64,000 nt of DNA from Haberlea rhodopensis (GCA_907163345.1 CAJQUN010000040.1:2046001-2110000); one strand, 5' to 3'. Positions 34,650 through 45,778 are shown, counted from the stretch's first letter. The notes: generated by a model not told the origin, from the sequence alone. Program-made: numbers and translations.

Positions 34650-37142
34650 ATGTCGATTCAAATATTATTATATTGTGGAGGTAATATATTACAGGATTTG
34701 GATACCATTAGATATGATCGTGGTCCAATAAGAGTTACCACAATATCTCGCACAATTAATTTTATGCAGTTGTTGACCGAAATATATAATATCACGGGCA
34801 TCGATGGCAACCAGTTTCTTCTGAAAATACATGTAAGACATATGTTTAGAGATTATGCCGGGGTACGACAGACAATTTTGCCAATCGATAATGATTATAA
34901 TTTAGCATGGCTATTGGATTCAGAACAAGGTCTTAGTTGCTTGGAACTTTACATAGAAACGGAACAAAGAAACTATGATTATATTCCAGAAAATGTAGAT
35001 TGTTTGCCTGTAGTTGCAGAACGACCGACTGTCTCCGGTAGACACCACGATGACGATCCAATAGATGCTGATGTTATTGCTCCTGAGCCACTAGCAGACA
35101 GTTTCGCTGAATTGGGAAATGATATTCAGTCAGAACCAGATGATATTCCGTCCGAGGATGATGCTGATGACGATGAGGTTGACATTTGTGTCATGTCAGA
35201 AACAATTGCAGATGAAGATGAAGGGGTCCCAATCACCCAGGAAGTGTCAGTTAATGTACCGGAGACAACCACGACAACTAGTCATGTCCTTTATCCAACA
35301 ATTCCATTCTTCTCAATGACACATCCTGAAGTATTTGCAGACTCAGTAGACATTCCAACAGGTAAATGGGGTAGTTATTACGATTACTCCAAAGGGGATC
35401 TGCATGTAGATATGGTCTTCAAAAATAAAGCACATCTGCAGGCAGCTGTGAAGGATTACTCTGTACGTGTTGCAAAACGAGAGTACCGCGTTGTGAAAAG
35501 TACAAAAACATTGTGGAAAGTTGTGTGCAAACACAGTACAGAAGATGCACCTTGTAGATGGTACATGCGCGCCTCGTTGAAGAAGAAAGTTGGATTATTC
35601 AAAATAAACAAATATGGAGGTTCTCACACCTGCCTTTTGAGTGAGCTGTCTATCGATCATGCAAATTTGGACAAAAACATGATTGCTAGCTTGTTAGTGG
35701 GAATTGTTCGGCGTGATCCAGCTTTCGAGATAAAGTATGTAATTCAAACAGTCAAAGACAAATATGGATTTGAGATCTCTTATGCAAAAGGATGGTTTAG
35801 TTTGCGACGTGCTGTTGAGAATGTGTATGGGACATGGGAGAGCTCCGTTCAGAAACTGCCTTACTATACGGGAGCTTTGCAAAAATGGAATCCCGGCACC
35901 GTCATTGAGTGGGTTCACCTTGACAATGCCAGACCAAGAGAGAAGACATTGAATTACGTGTTCTGGGCCTTCCGACCATGTGTAGAAGGATTTCAACATT
36001 GCCGCCGGGTAATAAGCGTGGATGGAACACATCTGTATACGAAATATCAACATAAGATGTTGATTGCCGTGACAATGGACGCTAATAATCAAGTGTTACC
36101 TTTGGCATTTGCAATTGTTGACGAAGAAAAGTTTCTGTCATGGAGATGGTTTTTGGAGATGATAAGCCAGCATATTGTGAGAAGATCTGAGGGTGGTGCA
36201 TGTTTGATTTCTGATCGTCATCCGGGCCTCATTGCAGCAGCCGATTGTATTCCTGACTTCAAATCACCGCGTGGAGTACATCGATTTTGTTTGAGACATG
36301 TTTGCTCAAACTTTAATAGTCGTTTCAAATCCGTTCATTTGAAAGACTTATGTTGGAGAGCGGGATCAGAAAATCAACTCACAAAATTTGATCGCACAAT
36401 GGAAGAGATAAAACTTATAGAGCCAAGGGCTTTTGATTACTTGAGTCGTATCGATAAGTGTCAATGGTCTCTTGCTCATGACGGAGGCTGGCGTTGTGGT
36501 ATAATGACCACAAATATGTCAGAATGCATAAATGGAGTTTTGAAAGGTGCTCGTCGGCTTCCAATCACCGCCATTGTGCAATTAACTTTTGATCGTTGTG
36601 TACTATATTTTGTCGAACGGATTAAGAAGATGGAGCGAATGATTGAAAATAATCAAGAATGGCCAGATTCTGTGTTGGAAAGATATGGTCGTGCCGACTA
36701 TCATTCCATCCATCATGATGTCCAGATATTCGATCGTAGACACCTTACAGCTTCTGTTATCACAAGAGTACGACCAGGACGTGGGGGTAACACCCATGTT
36801 GTGCATCTAAAATCAGGAGAATGTTCTTGTGGAAAATGGAAAGAGTTCGGAATACCTTGCTCACATGTGATCCAAGTTTGTCGAAAGTATGGCCTAAATG
36901 CAAAAACATTTGTGAAGGCATATTACAATATGAATGAATATTGGAGCACATATCAAGGGCAGTTCGAACCAATATGGGGGGAGGAGTATTGGGACACCCC
37001 ATCTTTTGAGTTGTACCATAACTCCACTCTGCGAAAAACCAGAAGAGTGGGTCGAGATCGAACAACGCGCATTCAGAATGAGATGGACTGGCCAGAAGCC
37101 CGTGCAAGACGACAAATGGCTTCATCTTCTCGAAATCAATAA
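34650..37142 (+). CDS. MuDR/MULE transposase, 830 residues, intact
   Basis: The single open frame encodes an N-terminal region like MuDR-class proteins (residues about 1-110), an acidic linker (about 125-200) and a MuDR DNA-binding domain (about 245-330) with paired Cys and His (VVCKHS...CRWYM...SHTCLLSE). The MULE catalytic core follows, with VISVDGTHL (D458), ISDRHPG (D522) and a downstream helix. A SWIM zinc finger comes next, with CSCGKW near 725 and IPCSHV after it. All are complete and correctly ordered, so the protein may be active. A likely 5' UTR intron runs from a GTAAAA donor at about 34550 to TTTTCAG just before the ATG. It reads inward from the left terminal repeat, as mudrA does in maize MuDR. 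Confidence 0.95.
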   Translation: MSIQILLYCGGNILQDLDTIRYDRGPIRVTTISRTINFMQLLTEIYNITGIDGNQFLLKIHVRHMFRDYAGVRQTILPIDNDYNLAWLLDSEQGLSCLELYIETEQRNYDYIPENVDCLPVVAERPTVSGRHHDDDPIDADVIAPEPLADSFAELGNDIQSEPDDIPSEDDADDDEVDICVMSETIADEDEGVPITQEVSVNVPETTTTTSHVLYPTIPFFSMTHPEVFADSVDIPTGKWGSYYDYSKGDLHVDMVFKNKAHLQAAVKDYSVRVAKREYRVVKSTKTLWKVVCKHSTEDAPCRWYMRASLKKKVGLFKINKYGGSHTCLLSELSIDHANLDKNMIASLLVGIVRRDPAFEIKYVIQTVKDKYGFEISYAKGWFSLRRAVENVYGTWESSVQKLPYYTGALQKWNPGTVIEWVHLDNARPREKTLNYVFWAFRPCVEGFQHCRRVISVDGTHLYTKYQHKMLIAVTMDANNQVLPLAFAIVDEEKFLSWRWFLEMISQHIVRRSEGGACLISDRHPGLIAAADCIPDFKSPRGVHRFCLRHVCSNFNSRFKSVHLKDLCWRAGSENQLTKFDRTMEEIKLIEPRAFDYLSRIDKCQWSLAHDGGWRCGIMTTNMSECINGVLKGARRLPITAIVQLTFDRCVLYFVERIKKMERMIENNQEWPDSVLERYGRADYHSIHHDVQIFDRRHLTASVITRVRPGRGGNTHVVHLKSGECSCGKWKEFGIPCSHVIQVCRKYGLNAKTFVKAYYNMNEYWSTYQGQFEPIWGEEYWDTPSFELYHNSTLRKTRRVGRDRTTRIQNEMDWPEARARRQMASSSRNQ

Positions 37143-37299
37143 ATAATTTTATGTGTAATTTATTGTAAATTTATTTTGTAAATGATTTTACGTTATTGTG
37201 AAAATTGGTTGTTTGTCTATCACACTATTTTAGTATATGTTCAATTGCTCACAAAACAACATTGTTCAATATGTCAAAAAAATATCAAATATCAAATAT

Positions 37300-37326
37300 T
37301 TACAAAAGAAAGACAACAAATATCAT

Positions 37327-37362
<36 letters not shown>

Positions 37363-38524
37363 GGCCTCGTCTGTAAATGACCTCCGGTACCACAAGGAGG
37401 AGGAATGATCTCTCTGCGAACTCTCTGCCTCCCTAATGATACGTACAGAATGCCTCCCTGTTTCCGTGAACCTTAAATGGCATGTCCACCTGAAAAAAAC
37501 ACATTTACAAAATCTATAAATATATTTAAACATATAAAATAGCACAAAACATAAAAACATTATTACCTTGCACCATATGGAGCAGCAGGTAAGATATTCT
37601 CCTCATTGATAACTATTGGGCCAGTGTCGAATCTAGCATCACCCAGTTGAGGAGTTAAACCAGGTAATCTTGACCATGCCCAAATCTAAAATATTATCAG
37701 GAATAATATCAGCTATTATGACGACAATAATATTTCAAACATTTGAAAAGTGTTAATGTAAAGTTTACCTGTACGACCTGTAATGCACCACCGATCACTT
37801 TTTTGCCTCTCATCGAGGAAGTGCATAACTCACGGTACAAATATGCCAATACGGCACTCCCCCAACTATAACTACCAACTAAATGAATATTCTCTATCAT
37901 ATGTAAATATAATAACTTTACAGTATTGCCGGACGAATCAGGAAACAAAATTCCACCAAACATCAATAACACACAGCCCCTAGTATAACGGACTACATCT
38001 TCTTCCGTACTGTGCTCAGTAAGAGCATTATTCACCAAATGATTGTTTATGGCAGATAAAAATAACTTTGCACCTTTAAAGTGTGCAGTATCCGGTACAA
38101 ATCCCAAAAGCATATGGCAATATGCTTGCCAGTCAGGTATACTCCTATCATAATCAATACCGGATACTACATTACCATCTACTGGCAATGCCCATATAAC
38201 TGCAATGTCTTGCAGTGTGATGGTCGCCTCTCCGGATCTAAGATGGAAAGTATGTGTTTCACGGCGCCATCTCTCAGCTAAAGCCGTGATGAGGTGAAAG
38301 TCAAGTGTAATTCTACCAGACCTATAAACACCATAAAAACCAAAACTGTCCAACAAACTTGCAACACGAGTATCGAGGGGGCAAAGATCCCAAAAATACT
38401 TATCAGGGTTTCTGCCTCGAAGTGTAGAATCAATATCACCTGCCCAAACAGCTTCAGATCGATGACCTGACTGCAATGATAGCAGATGACTGTCAATCGG
38501 TCCTGGTCCTCTTTGTAAATCCAT
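37300..38524 (-). CDS. Plant mobile domain (MAIN-like) protein carried by the Mutator-like element, 3 exons
   Basis: Exons: 38524-37769, 37685-37567, 37489-37300, with GT-AG introns, phases consistent, 354 residues. The start MDLQRGPGPIDSHLLSLQ, then HRSEAVWAG, LDSFGFYGVYR, LITALAERWRRETHTFHL, ITLQDIAVIWALPVDG and LLYLHMIE are hallmarks of the PMD (plant mobile domain) family, which includes host MAIN/MAIL proteins and copies in transposons. The W-rich IWAWSRLPGL and ARWTCHLRF blocks are also family features. The C terminus runs into an (SW)n repeat from a CCACGA hexamer expansion (37327-37363), so the last 30 residues may be non-native. Convergent with the transposase; it sits where mudrB sits in MuDR. 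PMD proteins share ancestry with transposon proteins and act in silencing and meristem upkeep. Its role in the element is unknown. Confidence 0.85.
37327..37363. repeat. CCACGA hexamer repeat between the two element genes
   Basis: Six tandem CCACGA units lie inside the last exon of the mobile domain gene, encoding alternating Ser-Trp on the minus strand. No other function is visible. Confidence 0.85.
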
Positions 38525-38593
38525 CCTGAAATATTACACAATAAATATCAATATAACAAAATATCAACATGGCAACCACCACCCGTCCCTACC

Positions 38594-38696
38594 GGTGACA
38601 ACACGGCAACCGCCGCCGCCGACGCTGACGCCGCCGACGCCGCCGACGCCGACGCCGCCGCCGACGCTGACGCCGCCGCCGCCGTGCCGGAGTACA
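38594..38696. repeat. GCC/GAC-rich trinucleotide tract in the leader of the mobile domain gene
   Basis: A 100-bp run of GCC, GAC and GCT triplets in an otherwise AT-rich element. It lies 70-170 bp upstream of the mobile domain start codon, so probably in its 5' UTR or promoter. It may be degraded coding sequence or simple triplet expansion. Confidence 0.7.
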
Positions 38697-39037
38697 AAAT
38701 TACGGCAAAAACTTAAAATTTGTAAATCATCCGACGGTTTGACATTATCTCGAAACTATAACTAATTTTTCAATAAAAACTACCAAACAACAAAATTTAA
38801 AAACAACCAACAACATATTTCAAATTTTACAACTTTCAAAAATTTAAATTCAAACTTGTAATGTTACCTGAAATTCAAAAATGTTGAACAAGCAAGCTCC
38901 AGAAATGATAAATCACGATGATTTTGTAATTTTTGCACAAAAATAAGCAAAGATCTGAGATGAGAATGAGAAATTTCAGAGAAAAGCCGATGAGAAATGA
39001 GGAAGAAGAAGAGGGGGCGGCGATTTATTTTTATACT

Positions 39038-39190
39038 GAAGGCGCCATCCAAGATGGCGCCTTCATAAAATATTAATTTTTTATATGAAGGCGCCATCTT
39101 GGATGGCGCCTTCAATTATTTTTTTTTCAGCTACAGAAGACGCCATCGAAGATGGCGCCTTCACCTGAAGGCGCCATCCGAGATGGCGTT
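39038..39190. repeat. Right subterminal palindrome array of the Mutator-like element
   Basis: Four palindromes: 39038-39064, 39087-39113, 39136-39162 and 39167-39190 (shortened). They share the unit GAAGGCGCCATC, three variable bases, GATGGCGCCTTC. Their spacing mirrors the left array: counting from the tips, copies pair up in order. Confidence 0.88.
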
Positions 39191-39282
39191 TTGGGTCATT
39201 TTAAAAATGATTTTCAAATTCGGATTTTTTGTTAAATGTTTTATTTTTTTCGATTAATTTAATAAAAAAGCCAACAAAAATA

Positions 39283-41908
39283 CTACGCAAATTGGAACAT
39301 AAAATTCTTTTCCCAAATTGACGGGAATTTCGGTGCCACATCCCACATGCAGAAAATCATTTGGGGAAATGAGTCTCGCACAGAACCCTCGATGTTATAC
39401 CCTGATTGTAGTATCCAGATTCCTCAAATATTACTTTGATTTTGTATCGAAACTTCCCAAATTGACGGACACCGTGATTTATTTATGGCGGAAAAAAGAA
39501 TTTTTTCCATAGAATTTCAAAACCAGGGGTTAATGGCTGTATATTTATTTCGTAGGAAGTGCGTGATCCAATGATGATTGGAAATTGCACAAATTACGGC
39601 TGATTTTAATGCAACACTGGAGCGTTTCAATGTCGGTGAGTGGTAAATGAAGTGTTCTCTGGTCAAAGGCACACACTGAATTGCAAATTATACTATTTCT
39701 TATTTTCTTACATTACATGAAAAGCATCCCTGTTAAACAAATTAGGGGATATTCTCCATTTGAGAATGTGGTTGGATGCTTGTTTTTAAATTAAATATTT
39801 ACAAAACAATACAAAGCTCATCGATAATAAATTATAATCTTTAATGCATTTTGAATACAACAACTACATCAGCTTTCAATCTCAATGAATTGGTGTAGGC
39901 CACATGAACAATAGAGAGACTCAAGTCGCGTCGGATATATATGTCAGTATTCTCCAACTGCTTCTATCTTTCAGTATATCATCTTTAATCACCTTGAACT
40001 CCAAGTCTTTGCGTATAACTTTGATTCATATCTTCTTCGGTCGTCCCCTCGCTCTCGTGAAATGGATGAAATACATGGACTCCAGTCGATACATAGGTGC
40101 GCTGATGTGCATATGTCGTACGTGACCAAACCAACATAAGCGATTTTCTTGCATATTCTTTTATATACAAGCCACACCTACTTCATCTCGAATATTTTCG
40201 TTCCTTATTTTATATCTTTTGGTATTACCGCACATCCAACGAACAATACACATATATGCCACACTCATCTTTTGGATGCGATTCATTTTGGGTGCCCAAC
40301 ATTCTGTCTCAGGTAACATTGTAGGTCTAATGGTGCTTCTATAAAACTTTTCATTCAATTTTAATGCATTTTGAATACGTAACATAATTATAATGCCTCG
40401 ATTCGACTTCTCTCAAATTTCATTCCAAAGGCTTAATTATTATTTTTTTTGCAAAATAATAATAATAATAATAATAGAGCTCTTAATTTTTTAAAATTTT
40501 CAAACATGCTCCATGATATATTTTCAATTTAAATATCATATTTGGCTCATACCCACAACCATAAATATTTCATAGTATTTGATCATTTTTAAGAATCTAT
40601 ATTATATATGAACTATAAAGGAAGAATCTGATATTTTTCATGTATTTAATTAAACTATTTAATTTACTAAATATTTTAATTTAGATTCTATAATAAAAAA
40701 AATTCAAAATATGATAATTAAAAATATGCAAAATAGTATTAATAATATTAATCAAGTGGCAGACCCCAAAAAGGAAGAAATACAAAAAAAGTATAAACAT
40801 AAATTAGTGGTGGCGACCTATGAATACGCCCATAAAAATCAACGATGGATGCTACTGTCCATGGGTAACATAAAATTTCCGTTTTTTTCATATATGATTA
40901 AGATAGCGTATTTGATTAGCAAAATTACACAGATTTTAATTATAAAATGTTCCGATGAAAATAGCAGAGAAAATAAATTGAGTATTTAAAGCCACTCACT
41001 GATTTTTTATTTTTTTTTGAAGAGGAAGCCACTCACTGATTTTAAATCCACCAAATCACCATCACTACACTTCATTCTCATGGCGCACCACAAAGTACCC
41101 ATCATCAAAACTTGAAGGACCATCACGCCTAAACACTAGATCGCCCCTCGACTAAATTACTTGGTACACAATAATGGTCTCAAAATTTTCTTGGCCCCTG
41201 TGATCCGCAAAAAGGTTGTCTATTTATTCATGAAAAATCATGTACAAAGAGCGATATATGCATATCCAAGCCAACGAAGAAGAGGACATTCAGTACATAA
41301 AAAGGATGCATCACCAATTTCACAGAGATGAAACTAGAACATACGTAGGGGAAAGTATACAATGTAAAAATGAAAAATGATACAGTTGTGTTAAACTCAT
41401 CATCATCATTATTATCATAAATATTCTATAAATGGGAAAAAGAAAATTATAGTATGACACAAATAGGAGTAACAGTGAAAACTCCATCACAGGGACTGGC
41501 ACAGAACTAGCAATTCTTGATTCTTGATTTGGTTCTCTAGCTATACATACACTTCCTGCAAAACCTACTTTATTTTCACAACTTAATTCATGCACAATAA
41601 ATAAAGATTTACATTTCTCTTTGATCACCACTTCTCTTGTTTCTTCCACGACCACTTCAAAACAATTTATCAAGAATCAATCCTCAATGATAAATTACAC
41701 ATATTCCCGGAACAATATGCTTTCGCTTAAACTCTACTTTGATCTTGTGTGTCGTTTTTTCTCATCCCAGAAGTGAGAATGACGAACGCCACTAGACAAA
41801 GGTGAGTTTTTGAGAAATGAGAAGTGGATAAGTAGAAGTATTGGTAACTTAGAGAACTGTTTAGTGGGTTATGGGGTATGATTTAGAGGAAGTCCCTCTT
41901 CCAAAAAC
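39283..41908. other. Intergenic region downstream of LRX
   Basis: Mostly AT-rich without genes. It contains a LINE relic at 39900-40385 (listed separately) and presumably the LRX 3' UTR near 41800-41908. Confidence 0.55.
39900..40385 (-). pseudogene. LINE reverse transcriptase C-terminal relic
   Basis: Minus-strand translation gives KLNEKFYRSTIRPTMLPE, ECWAPKM, KMSVAYMCIVRWMCGNT and IRDEVGVACI. It continues after frame breaks with CWFGHVRHM and RARGRPKKI. These are the familiar blocks at the end of plant non-LTR (LINE) RT proteins (FYRTAIRPAMLYG, MRWMCG, LGWFGHVxRR, RGRGRPK). Several frameshifts mark it as dead. Confidence 0.82.
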
Positions 41909-44261
41909 TCAATAAAAGGGTGGTGGTGGTGGGGATGCGTACGAAATGCCAACAATAGGCGGCAGTGGCCCTTCATATACTGGCGTTGGTGGAGGGTGTG
42001 ATGGTAATGGAGGAGGTGGTGGAGGAGAATTGTAGTGATATGGTGGTGGTGGTGGCGGTGGAGAGTTGTAGTGATAAGGAGGAGGTGAAGGTGATGGTGG
42101 AGGCTTGTAAACATATGGCGGTGGAGGTGGGTATTCTTCACATGGTGGTGGTGGAGGGGGTGGTTCTATACAAGGTGGTGGTGGTGGTGGTGGTGGCTCG
42201 ATAGCAAGGGTTGGTGGTGGTGGATGGTGTACTGGAGGGGGTGGAGATGGGTACACATAAACAGGTGGAGGGGGCGGTGAGTATAATGGTGGGGGAGGAG
42301 GTGAGTTATACAAATAAGTAACTGGTGGCGGAGGGGAATGCAAATGCGGAGGAGGTGGTGGGCTATTAGGAGGTGGTGGTAACCTTTGACAAGGTGGATA
42401 AATAGTTGGAGGAGCTGGCGATGGAGGAGGTGGTGGTGAGAAAGCTGGCGGTGGTGGGGGCGGTGGAGGGGGGCGAGTAAATAGGAGGAGGAGGTGGTGA
42501 TGGTGGCAGAGGAGATGGGGGAGGTGGTGAGTAAACAGGTGGAGGAGGAGAGGGAGGAGGTGGTGATGGCGGTGGTGGAGATGGGGGAGGTGGTGAGTAA
42601 ACAGGTGGAGGAGGAGAGGGAGGAGGTGGTGATGGCGGTGGTGGAGATGGGGGAGGAGGTGGTGAGTAAACAGGCGGAGGAGGAGAGGGAGGAGGTGGTG
42701 ATGGCGGTGGTGGAGGTGGGGGAGGTGGTGAGTAAACAGGCGGAGGAGGAAAGGGAGGAGGTGGTGATGGTGGTGGTGGTGGTGGAGATGGAGATGGGGG
42801 AGGTGGTGAGTAAACAGGTGGAGGAGGTGGTGATGGTGGAGGTGGTGGAGAATAGACAGGGGGAGGAGGGGAGTAAACTTGTGGAGGTGGTGGTGGTGGA
42901 GGAGCAAAAACAGGGGGAGGAGGTGAAGGTGGCGGCGGTGAATAAACCGGCGGAGGAGGTGACTGGACCACCACGACAGGTGGTGAAGGTGGCGGTGGTG
43001 GTGGAAGAGAAGGAATAAACGGGTGACACTTGAAAGCCCCACAATGAATTTTCTTAGACAAGAACAATTTACACTGTCCCGCAGACCTCTGTGCTGGCCT
43101 ATTCGGCAAACAATTCCGGCGATCATCAAATTCGGGCAGTGCCAAACACACTGGTGGCTCGCCCGTGAAGAAATTATAAGAATAGGTGAAATTCTCCAAT
43201 CTTGGAAGCTCACAAATGCTCGCCGGAATCTCACCCGAAAACATATTATGTGCCACATTCAACTGCTCCAAACTCACCAGTCCCCCAATACTCTCCGGCA
43301 AATTCCCCAACAAGCCATTATTGCTCACATCCAATACAGTCAAATTCTTCAACAATCCAACCTCGCTCGGCAAACAAGACCTCAACTTATTGTTCATAAA
43401 TATAATCTCATTAAGATTACTCATATTTCCAAGACTCGCCGGAACACAGCCATGGAACCTGTTGTTAGCCACAACTATAACAGAAACAGGGGAGTTTCCG
43501 AAATTATCCGGCAATTCAAAAGCAAATCTGTTGTGGTTGATAAATATAGCATCTAAAGGCTTATCAAAGAGTTCAGGCGGAACGGTACCTTCAAATTCAT
43601 TGAATCGAATATCCAAATAAATCAACTTAGGCAAGCTTAAAACAACATAAGGGAATTTCCCAGCGAACCTGTTGTTGCTCAAATCAAGCTCGAACAGTAT
43701 CTTCAAGTTTTTGAACTTCTTCGGCACGGTCCCGCAGAATCTGTTGGAATTGATGTGAAAGAGACCCAGATCTGTGAGAAGACCCAGCTCTTCAGGAAGA
43801 TACCCGGCAATGTCCCCATGGTTAAGATCAATACCAGCAACTGTAAGGATTGAAGGGTCATCGAGTGCTGGAGCACAATACACCCCTTTGTACCCGCACA
43901 CGTTAGATCCAACCCAATTACCAGTCAAATTGTAGGGATCTGAAAAAATGGCGAGTTTCCAAGCTTGTAGAGCAATGTATGCGTTTCGTAGTCTCGGATT
44001 ATCGAACACCAGTGAAGGGTCAACCTTCACATGTTCTCCTCTATCACCGAATTCATCTACATAGTAGAGAAGTTGCCGTTTCTTGATGTAAAGAGCTTCC
44101 GAATCTGTTAGCGGTCCATTTCTGCTGATTTTGACATTGGAATGCAATGCGTGAGAATGAACATGGCCTGTCTCCAAAGAAGAAAGCGACAGCAAAGGAA
44201 GAAAGAGCAAAAGGCTGCTCAAATACAAAAACCCACTACAAGAATTAAACTTTCGCTTCAT
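41909..44261 (-). CDS. LRX: Leucine-rich repeat extensin (LRX), one apparent +1 frameshift
   Basis: Single exon. Residues 1-29 form a hydrophobic signal peptide. A conserved N-terminal domain (YIALQAWKLAIFSDP, NWVGSNVCGYKGVYC) and about ten LRRs follow (for example LFELDLSNNRFAGKFP), then a Cys-rich hinge (CKLFLSKKIHCGAFKC). The C-terminal half is an extensin domain of SPPPP and VYSPPPP repeats ending in PPPPPFY, the usual LRX end. LRX proteins bind RALF peptides and lock into the cell wall. The frame shifts in a C6 run (plus-strand G run 42468-42473). One fewer C restores continuity between the upstream frame (ending near 42366) and the downstream frame (to 41909), giving about 783 residues. 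The 42490-42880 part consists of 66-90 bp tandem units, so slippage there is likely. Pollen PEX or vegetative LRX3/4/5 cannot be separated by eye. Confidence 0.92.
42490..42880. repeat. Tandem coding repeats in the extensin domain
   Basis: Units of about 66-90 bp, built from GGTGGTGA, GTAAACAGG and GGAGGAGGAG blocks on the plus strand, recur about five times. They encode the YSPPPPSPPPPSPPPPSPPPPV repeats on the minus strand. Such repeats drive length polymorphism in extensins. Confidence 0.8.
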
Positions 44262-44693
44262 TTTACTCTACCAGACATGCAATAGCTTCTTCTAAGCTTT
44301 TTTCCGTTTACTTTCTGAAAATGTGGTTCTTGCTCTCTTTTGCTCAGAGTGCGCAGATCTGAGAGCAGGATAATGGGAGAGAGTGAAGGTGGGATTTGGG
44401 CCGGCTGCGGCTGCGGCTGCGGCTGCGGCGGCAGAGGCCGCGAGGGAGAGAAGTGAAGGGGAAAACGGAGGTACTTTGAATTTGGGATAGTATGTGAAGG
44501 AATATGAGAGAAATAAACAGCTAGAAAAGCCAATACAGGACAGCTAAATCACAGCTCAAAGCCCACTATATTATATTCTCCAACCTCTCGCTATCTTTAT
44601 TTCTACTTTTAATTTATTTAAGATTTATCAAAATTAAAAAAATTGAATTGTCACTGAATAAAATGCATTTATAATTAAGGTGATGAATAATTT

Positions 44694-44787
44694 TTTTTTT
44701 TTTTTATAAATGAACGGGAACTCGAACTCTCGCCAAATATGGGAGTATTGGTGACAATCACAAGACTAAAGCCGAGGGGTCGTGATT
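44694..44787 (-). repeat. SINE-like 3' fragment
   Basis: On the minus strand a GAGTTCGAGTTCCC segment resembling a Pol III B box is followed shortly by a long poly-A tail (plus strand T run 44694-44705). No A box is clear at the expected distance, so this is a truncated SINE or chance. Confidence 0.35.
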
Positions 44788-45090
44788 AATTATTTTTTTA
44801 TTATTTAAGAATAGATATGCATGTAAGAGTCAATAACCTTGTTGATGTTTATATTAATTTTCTATCTTTATATAAAATGTATTTTAGAAGATGAACTTTA
44901 AAATATGATATACATATATATAGTAAAATTATATTTTTGAATGATAAATAAAAATAAGCTGGATATTTTTTAATAACAATGAAAGAAAAAAATATTATTT
45001 GCAAAAAGAAGAATTGGCGTAAAGAATGTGGTGCCCAAGAGACTGATTAGTAATTAATAGTCGCTTTATATTCATCTTCATTAGTTCATT

Positions 45091-45395
45091 AGGGTGTATT
45101 TACAAATTACTTATTCAAAACACTTCTACGTGACTTTTGTTCAAATTGAATCTTTTTATTTTTAAACAAAAACACCGAGTGTTTTTTATTAAAATTTAAA
45201 AAAATATTTAATAAACTTCAATTTATTACAAATTCGCCACCATATAAGTTGAAACAACAAAAAATATCTCATGATTTGTTTATTTGCTTATACTTTTACC
45301 TGCTGTTTTTTAAAAGAACGATAGCAGCAGCAATGAAATAAAACAATCAATCTGCAAAACAGATAAGCAGTTTTAAAAAACATTTACAGACACAC
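45091..45395. repeat. Foldback MITE-like repeat, copy 2
   Basis: Same family and orientation as 237-540, with matching length (305 against 304 bp) and the same AGGGT start and imperfect inverted ends. Divergence is substantial, so the two are old relatives rather than a recent duplication. It lies about 830 bp upstream of the LRX start codon. Confidence 0.55.
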
Positions 45396-45778
45396 ATAAT
45401 GACAGAGTATATACAGATCATAATAATTGGAAAATTATTATTAAAAATAAATTTAAAAATTATTTAATAGCTGATATAAAATATAATTAGGGAATAATAA
45501 ATGAGGAAAAGGGAGAAAGGTCAAAAAAGGATAAGGCCCCAACCAAATGTAGGCGACTTTATTCACTCTCAACTAATACATTAATAAATACTCAACGCGC
45601 TCCTAACGTAAATCTTATGATATGTACTCAAATTATTAATTCAACTTCCTTACTTTATTAGAAACTCACTTTAACTATTAATGCCCGTTACTTCTGTTAT
45701 ATTTCTAATCCATATCAATTTAGTTTTTCAAAAATCAATCAATAAAACAATATTAAAATTTTTTTTTATAATATAATG

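Larger units (their letters stand above)
34211..39272 (+). mobile_element. Complete Mutator-like element with transposase and plant mobile domain gene
   Basis: The left end (34211) reads GGGTTTTTTATTAAATTAAT. The right end (39272), reversed, reads GGCTTTTTTATTAAATTAAT. The similarity continues for about 200 bp on each side, giving long terminal inverted repeats. A 10-bp target duplication (AACAAAAATA) flanks the element. Two genes converge: an intact MuDR-type transposase (+, 34650-37142) and a plant mobile domain gene (-, 37300-38524). Both start just inside a terminal repeat and end 157 bp apart. Each terminal repeat contains an array of 27-bp palindromes. The full-length transposase frame, intact ends and perfect duplication suggest a fairly recent, potentially autonomous insertion. 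Confidence 0.92.

Noticed and set aside
37182..37560. Small plus-strand frames in the gap between the element genes
   Set aside because: The minus strand carries the last PMD exon with family motifs. The plus-strand frames are driven by the hexamer repeat.
42490..42880. Regular repeats that could be mistaken for a CRISPR array
   Set aside because: Coding tandem repeats in a plant extensin. No unique spacers, and plants have no CRISPR arrays.
42494..43018. Plus-strand frame of 174 residues rich in Glu, Val and Met
   Set aside because: It is the antisense of the Pro-rich LRX repeats. Its composition follows from the repeat, and it has no domain.
43023..43620. Two plus-strand frames of 144-177 residues
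   Set aside because: They lie antisense to the LRX leucine-rich repeats, where the minus strand has clear homology. They have no motif of their own.
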